Assembly (NCBI GenBank): GCA_020441735.1
Contig: JAGRLQ010000041.1
Location: 1-9,706, forward strand
Source: Nitratireductor sp.
GTDB taxonomy: Bacteria; Pseudomonadota; Alphaproteobacteria; Rhizobiales; Rhizobiaceae
Length of the DNA stretch: 9,706 bases
Direction of reading: 5' to 3'
Below, piece by piece: positions 6,640-9,706 of the stretch. Positions within the stretch are counted from its first letter, which is position 1. Each line of letters begins with the position of its first letter. The notes beneath the pieces are model-generated. The model was not told the origin of the DNA, ran no database searches, and worked only from the letters and a program-made list of their open reading frames with translations. The position numbers and the translations under genes are program-made.

Positions 6640-6684
6640 ATTTCCGGTGGAATTGTCTGCAGGTCGCCGCAGGGCGGCGCGGCC

Positions 6685-6960
6685 TCAGGCCTTTGCGGCG
6701 ATCAGCTCATCGATCTTGGCGACGAGGTTCTTCATCACGAAGTACTCTTCGGTCGAGGCCTTGCCGTCATTGACTTCTTGGGTCCAGGCTTCCAGCGGAA
6801 TCTTGATGCCGAATTCCTTGTCGATGGCAAACACGATGTCGAGGAAGTCCAGGCTGTCGATGCCCAGATCGTCAATCGTGTGGCTGTCCGGCGTGATCTC
6901 TTCGCGCGGAATCTCGCTGGTTTCGGAAATGATGTCAGCTACTTTATCAAAGGTGCTCAC
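6685..6960 (-). CDS. acpXL: Acyl carrier protein AcpXL for lipid A very-long-chain fatty acid
   Basis: A 91-residue acidic carrier protein. The phosphopantetheine attachment site is Ser36 in DLGIDSLDFLD. The length and the segments FDKVADIISETSEI and AIDKEFGIKIPLEAWTQE match rhizobial AcpXL as I remember it, and differ from the housekeeping AcpP. It carries the growing 27-hydroxy-C28 chain and presents it to LpxXL. The start codon is GTG at 6960, supported by TGAGG (6972-6968) 7 nt upstream. That Shine-Dalgarno sequence sits inside a tiny out-of-frame ATG-AGG-TTG-TAA. It is the first gene of the six-gene cluster and is followed by two hairpins, so it may be expressed at higher level than the enzymes downstream. 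Confidence 0.97.
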   Translation of the reverse strand: MSTFDKVADIISETSEIPREEITPDSHTIDDLGIDSLDFLDIVFAIDKEFGIKIPLEAWTQEVNDGKASTEEYFVMKNLVAKIDELIAAKA

Positions 6961-7265
6961 GTTACAACCTCATATTCTCTTTGCCGGCCATCGTCGCGCG
7001 TTGGCGATTTCCGGCAGCGAATTCGCTTGATGACGGGCGGCAATGCCCGTGCGTACCCTCATTTACCTGAAAAACCAGCTTTGGCCGGGGAATTCAACGT
7101 AAAAATGCGGGAGCGAGGCCTCATCCGGCATTCATCATTTGTCTTCAAAAGGACTCGGCGCGGTGTTTATCCGCGAATGGCGCGGATGTCTATAGTGGAA
7201 GCGCATCAAGTTAGCTGATAAGACACCGCTTCAAAACGGCAACCTGTGAAGGGACATGTTCCAAG
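6961..7265. promoter_or_regulatory. Divergent regulatory region between acpXL and the solute-binding protein
   Basis: A 305-bp gap with no credible gene. It must contain the acpXL promoter (leftward) and that of the solute-binding protein (rightward). Visible structures: ACGGGC/GCCCGT around a 6-nt loop (7033-7050), and the perfect 7-bp inverted repeat ATCCGCG/CGCGGAT with a 5-nt spacer (7169-7187). The latter ends 3 nt before TATAGT (7191-7196), a plausible rightward -10 box, but no good -35 lies 17 bp upstream. No confident promoter for acpXL was found by eye. Confidence 0.5.
7169..7187. repeat. 7-bp perfect inverted repeat, candidate operator
   Basis: ATCCGCG, 5-nt spacer AATGG, then CGCGGAT. 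It lies about 80 bp upstream of the solute-binding protein start and just before a possible -10 element (TATAGT, 7191-7196). Its position would suit a repressor or activator site, but the protein that might bind it is not evident in the window. Confidence 0.4.
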
Positions 7266-8531
7266 ATGACATTCGTCGGTTCCCGGCGCCTGATGCATGG
7301 CATGTGGAAAACCGGTCTGGCTTGCATGGCCTTGCTGGTTTTGGCTTTTGGGGCGCCTGATGCAAGGGCTGCCTGCAACACGCCCAACAACTCGCCGCTG
7401 ACCGTCAATCTGCCCGATTATCCGCTTTGGCGCGCCGTGGCACGGCACATGGCACAATGCGGCAATGTCACGATCGAATTCGGGTTCGATGCGGCGACTG
7501 TCGAGCCCGATCCGGGCAGTCCCGACAGAAATCTTGGTTCGCTGGTCGGCATTTCCAATGCCAGTCTCCACCGCCTTGCCAGCCAGAAGCTTTTGCGGCC
7601 GCTGGACGAACTGGCCGAGCGCTACAAGGTGCTGCTCAATCCCCGGCAGTTGATCCGTCTTGATGGCAGGATCGTTGCCATTGCCGTTGCCGCCAACACG
7701 AAGGCCATGATCGTTCATCGTGAGTTGCTGGTGCAGGAGGGGGTGGAAACGCCCAAGACCTATGATGATCTGCTCAAGGCGGCTGAAAAGCTGAAGGCCG
7801 CAGACTCCAAACTGTTCAGCGCACCCCTGACCCTTGCCTACAAACCCGGCTGGAACCTGACGCAGGAGTTCATTGACCAGTTTCTGGGTGCCGGCGGGGC
7901 ATTGTTCGGCGAAGGCGGGAAGCCCTCGGTTTCGTCGGAAACGGGAATTGCAACGCTTGAGCGGATGAAAAAACTGGCGGAATATCTTCCGGAGGATTTC
8001 AGGGAACGCGATGGCGTCGGTGTGCTCAACGATCTGATGCGGTTTACTGCGCCGATGGCGGTAACCTGGGTCAGCAGCGCCGGGCCGCTCGACAATCCTG
8101 CCGTCAGCCGGGTCGCCGGAAAGATGCAGATATTGCCGGCGCCAGCGATCGGCGAAGGCGGCAAGCCGGCGGCAACGCTTTGGTGGGAAGGGTTTGCCAT
8201 TCCCGTCAGCGCGACGGACGAGGAAGCTGAGGCAGCCTTTCTGACCGCGCTTGAGGGGCTTGATGACGACATGCTCGCCGAACATGGCTGGGAGGCGCTC
8301 TGGCTGGTCAACGACTACAAGCCGGGCCGGCTTGCCAGGGAAGTGCTTGCGGCGATCGATGCCGGCATTCCGGCCTATCCCGACAGTCAGGCACTCAGCC
8401 TGTTGCGCCGCGCCCTCAACGACCAGATCGAGGCAGCGGTGTTTGATGATCGCGATCCGGCTGCGGCGCTGAAACGTGCCGAGGCCGACTACCTGAAGGC
8501 GGCTCGGGAACTGGGCTTGCCCGGTTTCTAA
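7266..8531 (+). CDS. Periplasmic solute-binding protein (ABC-type, family 1), orphan
   Basis: A 421-residue exported protein. The signal peptide has a basic start, a hydrophobic core at about residues 17-29 and an Ala33-Arg-Ala35 cleavage site. Cys20 lies inside the hydrophobic core and does not form a proper lipobox, so a soluble periplasmic protein is expected. The mature part has the look of family 1 extracellular solute-binding proteins: an early beta-alpha segment (LPDYPLWRAVARHM), the linker ETPKTYDDLLKAAEKLKAAD and the late LWWEGFAIPVS. Cys37 and Cys65 could form a disulfide. The ligand cannot be read from sequence; sugars or polyols are typical for the family. No permease or ATPase gene adjoins it, which is unusual. 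The start is moderately sure: GAAGGGA lies about 11 nt before the ATG at 7266, and in-frame ATGs at 7293 and 7302 would still give a signal peptide. Confidence 0.85.
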   Translation: MTFVGSRRLMHGMWKTGLACMALLVLAFGAPDARAACNTPNNSPLTVNLPDYPLWRAVARHMAQCGNVTIEFGFDAATVEPDPGSPDRNLGSLVGISNASLHRLASQKLLRPLDELAERYKVLLNPRQLIRLDGRIVAIAVAANTKAMIVHRELLVQEGVETPKTYDDLLKAAEKLKAADSKLFSAPLTLAYKPGWNLTQEFIDQFLGAGGALFGEGGKPSVSSETGIATLERMKKLAEYLPEDFRERDGVGVLNDLMRFTAPMAVTWVSSAGPLDNPAVSRVAGKMQILPAPAIGEGGKPAATLWWEGFAIPVSATDEEAEAAFLTALEGLDDDMLAEHGWEALWLVNDYKPGRLAREVLAAIDAGIPAYPDSQALSLLRRALNDQIEAAVFDDRDPAAALKRAEADYLKAARELGLPGF

Positions 8532-8767
8532 GGCCTTCGGCTGCCGGCCTCCCTTCATGGTTCCCCCTTGCTGTTCCTGTCTTGGTTACCCGTCCTTGTT
8601 GCCGGCGGATCGGTAAGCAGTTCTGTTTTGGCCCGTTCCGGCGGTGGCATGAGGATTCTCGTGCGGGCAGCGATGAAAACGCTTGCCAATTTTTCGAAGA
8701 AATGAAATTATTCTCTATAATTTCATTTCTGGCTCAGGTTGCATGATAGCCGGAAGGTATTGGGAGG
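8532..8767. promoter_or_regulatory. Intergenic region upstream of the XRE-cupin regulator
   Basis: This 236-bp gap carries no gene. Its right part is AT-rich and holds the operator and promoter described separately. Its left part has only a short imperfect hairpin (AGGCC/GGCCT, 8531-8550) after the solute-binding protein stop, without a T-run. Confidence 0.5.
8698..8730. promoter_or_regulatory. 14-bp perfect inverted repeat overlapping a TATAAT -10 box: probable autoregulatory operator
   Basis: AGAAATGAAATTAT (8698-8711) and ATAATTTCATTTCT (8717-8730) are perfect reverse complements separated by TCTCT. The right arm holds an exact TATAAT (8716-8721). The -35 position at 17-bp spacing (8693-8698) reads TTCGAA, a weak match. 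The repeat ends 37 bp before the regulator's first ATG. An AT-rich dyad of this kind, covering the promoter of an HTH regulator gene, suggests binding by the dimeric regulator and negative autoregulation. Confidence 0.75.
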
Positions 8768-9436
8768 ATGCCGGTGGCGGGACGCATCGATTCGAAAGCG
8801 TTCGTTGTTCAGCACGCGGAAGCCAATGGCTCCGAGGTTGCGCTGAATGACAACCGCACGGGTAATGCCGTCGATAGCGGTGCGCCGCAGCATCACGTGG
8901 GAAGCGATATCCGCGCCCTACGCAAGAGCCGCGGCCTGACGCTCAATGAACTGTGCGATGCACTGGGGCGTTCCATCGGCTGGCTGTCACAGGTCGAGCG
9001 TGGCCAGACCAATCCTTCCATCCCCGACCTGAAGGCGATTGCCGCCCATTTCGCCGTGCCGGTGAGTTTCTTCTTCCGCAATGCTGATGCGCCTGCCGAT
9101 GAGCGCGGCTGGATCGTACGAGCGCATTCTCGTGCGGCCATGGGATCGCCCGAGGACGGGCTGACGGAAGAACTGCTGTCGCCGGATCTTGGCGGTGAGT
9201 TCGAGATGATCCGCTCGGTCTTCGCGCCGGGAGCCACGCGCGAGGTGATGGCGGCGCGCGACACCCAGGATGGCGGCTATGTCATCAGCGGCGAGTTGGA
9301 GATCATCATCGGCGGCCAGATCTATGTGCTCAAGGCGGGTGACAGTTTCCAGTTCGACCGCCAGCCCTATGGCTGGATAAACAGGGGAAATGCGCCGGCG
9401 GAAGTGATCTGGATCATATCGCCGCCAACCTATTGA
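8768..9436 (+). CDS. XRE-family transcriptional regulator with C-terminal cupin domain
   Basis: A 222-residue protein with a variable N-terminus (1-43), a Cro/C1-type helix-turn-helix at about 45-100 (recognition helix near SIGWLSQVERG, 69-79) and a cupin_2 domain at about 145-218. Members bind DNA as dimers and sense small molecules through the cupin barrel; many sit beside amine or amino-acid catabolic genes. The usual cupin metal histidines are not evident: the segment before the turn is ARDTQDGGYVISGE and the later one is PYGWINRGN. The ligand may therefore bind without metal. The start is ambiguous. GGGAGG (8762-8767) abuts the ATG at 8768 with no spacer, but is 6 nt from an in-frame GTG at 8774, which may be the true start. 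A perfect 14-bp dyad lies upstream. The oxidoreductase gene starts 44 bp after its stop, probably in the same transcript. Confidence 0.9.
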   Translation: MPVAGRIDSKAFVVQHAEANGSEVALNDNRTGNAVDSGAPQHHVGSDIRALRKSRGLTLNELCDALGRSIGWLSQVERGQTNPSIPDLKAIAAHFAVPVSFFFRNADAPADERGWIVRAHSRAAMGSPEDGLTEELLSPDLGGEFEMIRSVFAPGATREVMAARDTQDGGYVISGELEIIIGGQIYVLKAGDSFQFDRQPYGWINRGNAPAEVIWIISPPTY

Positions 9437-9480
9437 TGCACTGATTTACTAGTTGAAAAAAGACGAGTCAAAACAGCGGG

Positions 9481-9706
9481 ATGCGTGAAATGTCTGAAAG
9501 CGGGAATCAAGCCTTTCCAACCCAGGCCAGAGTGGTGATCATCGGCGGCGGTGCGGTTGGCACCTCGTCGCTCTATCATCTGGCAAAGGCCGGCTGGACC
9601 GATTGCGTGCTGGTTGAGAAGAACGAGCTGACGGCGGGTTCCACCTGGCATGCCGCAGGCAATGTGCCGACCTTTTCGGCTTCCTGGTCGATCATGAACA
9701 TGCAGC
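9481..9706 (+). CDS. FAD-dependent oxidoreductase, dimethylglycine/sarcosine dehydrogenase type (partial; 3' end outside window)
   Basis: Only the first 75 codons are in the window. They show the dinucleotide-binding fold: the beta strand RVVIIGGGAVG with GxGxxG at residues 22-27, and Glu46 at the end of the second strand (VLVEK) to bind the ADP ribose. GSTWHAAG follows at about 53-60. In dimethylglycine and sarcosine dehydrogenases this segment carries the His that can bind FAD covalently (His57 here). Such enzymes oxidatively N-demethylate amines and often have a C-terminal GcvT-like folate domain; whether this one does cannot be seen. The substrate is unknown. The start may be the ATG at 9481 or the in-frame ATG at 9490; neither has a strong ribosome-binding site. 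It follows the XRE-cupin gene by 44 bp, pointing to amine catabolism under that regulator. Confidence 0.85.
   Translation, partial: MREMSESGNQAFPTQARVVIIGGGAVGTSSLYHLAKAGWTDCVLVEKNELTAGSTWHAAGNVPTFSASWSIMNMQ

Noticed and set aside
6601..7218. 205-codon plus-strand frame across acpXL and its upstream region
   Set aside because: It is antisense to acpXL and its tail runs through the divergent promoter region; no ribosome-binding site or domain supports it.
8531..8550. Possible terminator after the solute-binding protein gene (AGGCC/GGCCT)
   Set aside because: The stem is only 5 bp with a 10-nt loop and no T-run follows, so it is not a convincing intrinsic terminator.
7206..8558. 450-codon open frame on the minus strand, longer than the gene it opposes
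   Set aside because: It mirrors the solute-binding protein gene on the other strand. The plus-strand product has a signal peptide and a family-like sequence; the minus-strand product is rich in Arg, Gly and His and matches no fold I recognise.
1..9706. CRISPR arrays, tRNA or rRNA genes, insertion sequences, toxin-antitoxin or phage-defence genes
   Set aside because: No regularly spaced repeats, tRNA-like cloverleaf, transposase motifs or small toxin-antitoxin pairs were seen by eye.

Overview
The window looks like chromosomal DNA of an alphaproteobacterium of the order Hyphomicrobiales (Rhizobiales), possibly a Rhizobiaceae- or Phyllobacteriaceae-type organism. This rests on the lipid A very-long-chain fatty acid (VLCFA) gene set centred on acpXL, the high GC content judged by eye, and an intergenic repeat ending in a 'GCTCTAG' motif of the kind common in rhizobial genomes. 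Genus and species cannot be named from this sequence.

Layout, left to right. (1) 1-575, minus: 5' part of an M20/ArgE-DapE-type metallohydrolase, cut by the window edge. (2) 733-1173, plus: a small exported L,D-transpeptidase, divergent from the hydrolase. Its strong intrinsic terminator lies inside the 3' end of the convergent lpxXL. (3) 1208-6960, minus: six genes in the order acpXL, fabZ-like, fabF2-like, fabF1-like, adh-like, lpxXL. This matches the rhizobial acpXL-lpxXL cluster that makes the 27-hydroxyoctacosanoyl chain and attaches it to lipid A. (4) 6961-7265: a divergent 305-bp regulatory gap. (5) 7266-8531, plus: an orphan periplasmic solute-binding protein with no permease or ATPase beside it. 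(6) 8768-9436, plus: an XRE-cupin regulator preceded by a perfect 14-bp inverted repeat that contains a TATAAT box. (7) 9481-9706, plus: the start of an FAD-dependent amine oxidoreductase of the dimethylglycine/sarcosine dehydrogenase type, probably controlled by that regulator.

How the VLCFA genes work together: AcpXL carries the growing chain. FabF1 (complete Cys-His-His triad) condenses, probably with FabF2, which has lost every catalytic residue and resembles a chain-length-factor partner. FabZ dehydrates. The medium-chain dehydrogenase-like protein has lost its catalytic-zinc ligands and could be the enoyl reductase. LpxXL transfers the finished chain to lipid A. No ketoreductase is encoded here, so a housekeeping FabG presumably serves.

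The operon is not uniform. A terminator-like hairpin follows acpXL, a two-hairpin repeat element sits between fabZ and fabF2, and a second terminator-like hairpin sits between fabF1 and adh. These would allow stepped expression with the carrier protein most abundant. The pathway itself is known. The least ordinary points are the catalytically empty FabF2, the zinc-less dehydrogenase, the intra-operon terminators and the regulator's operator.
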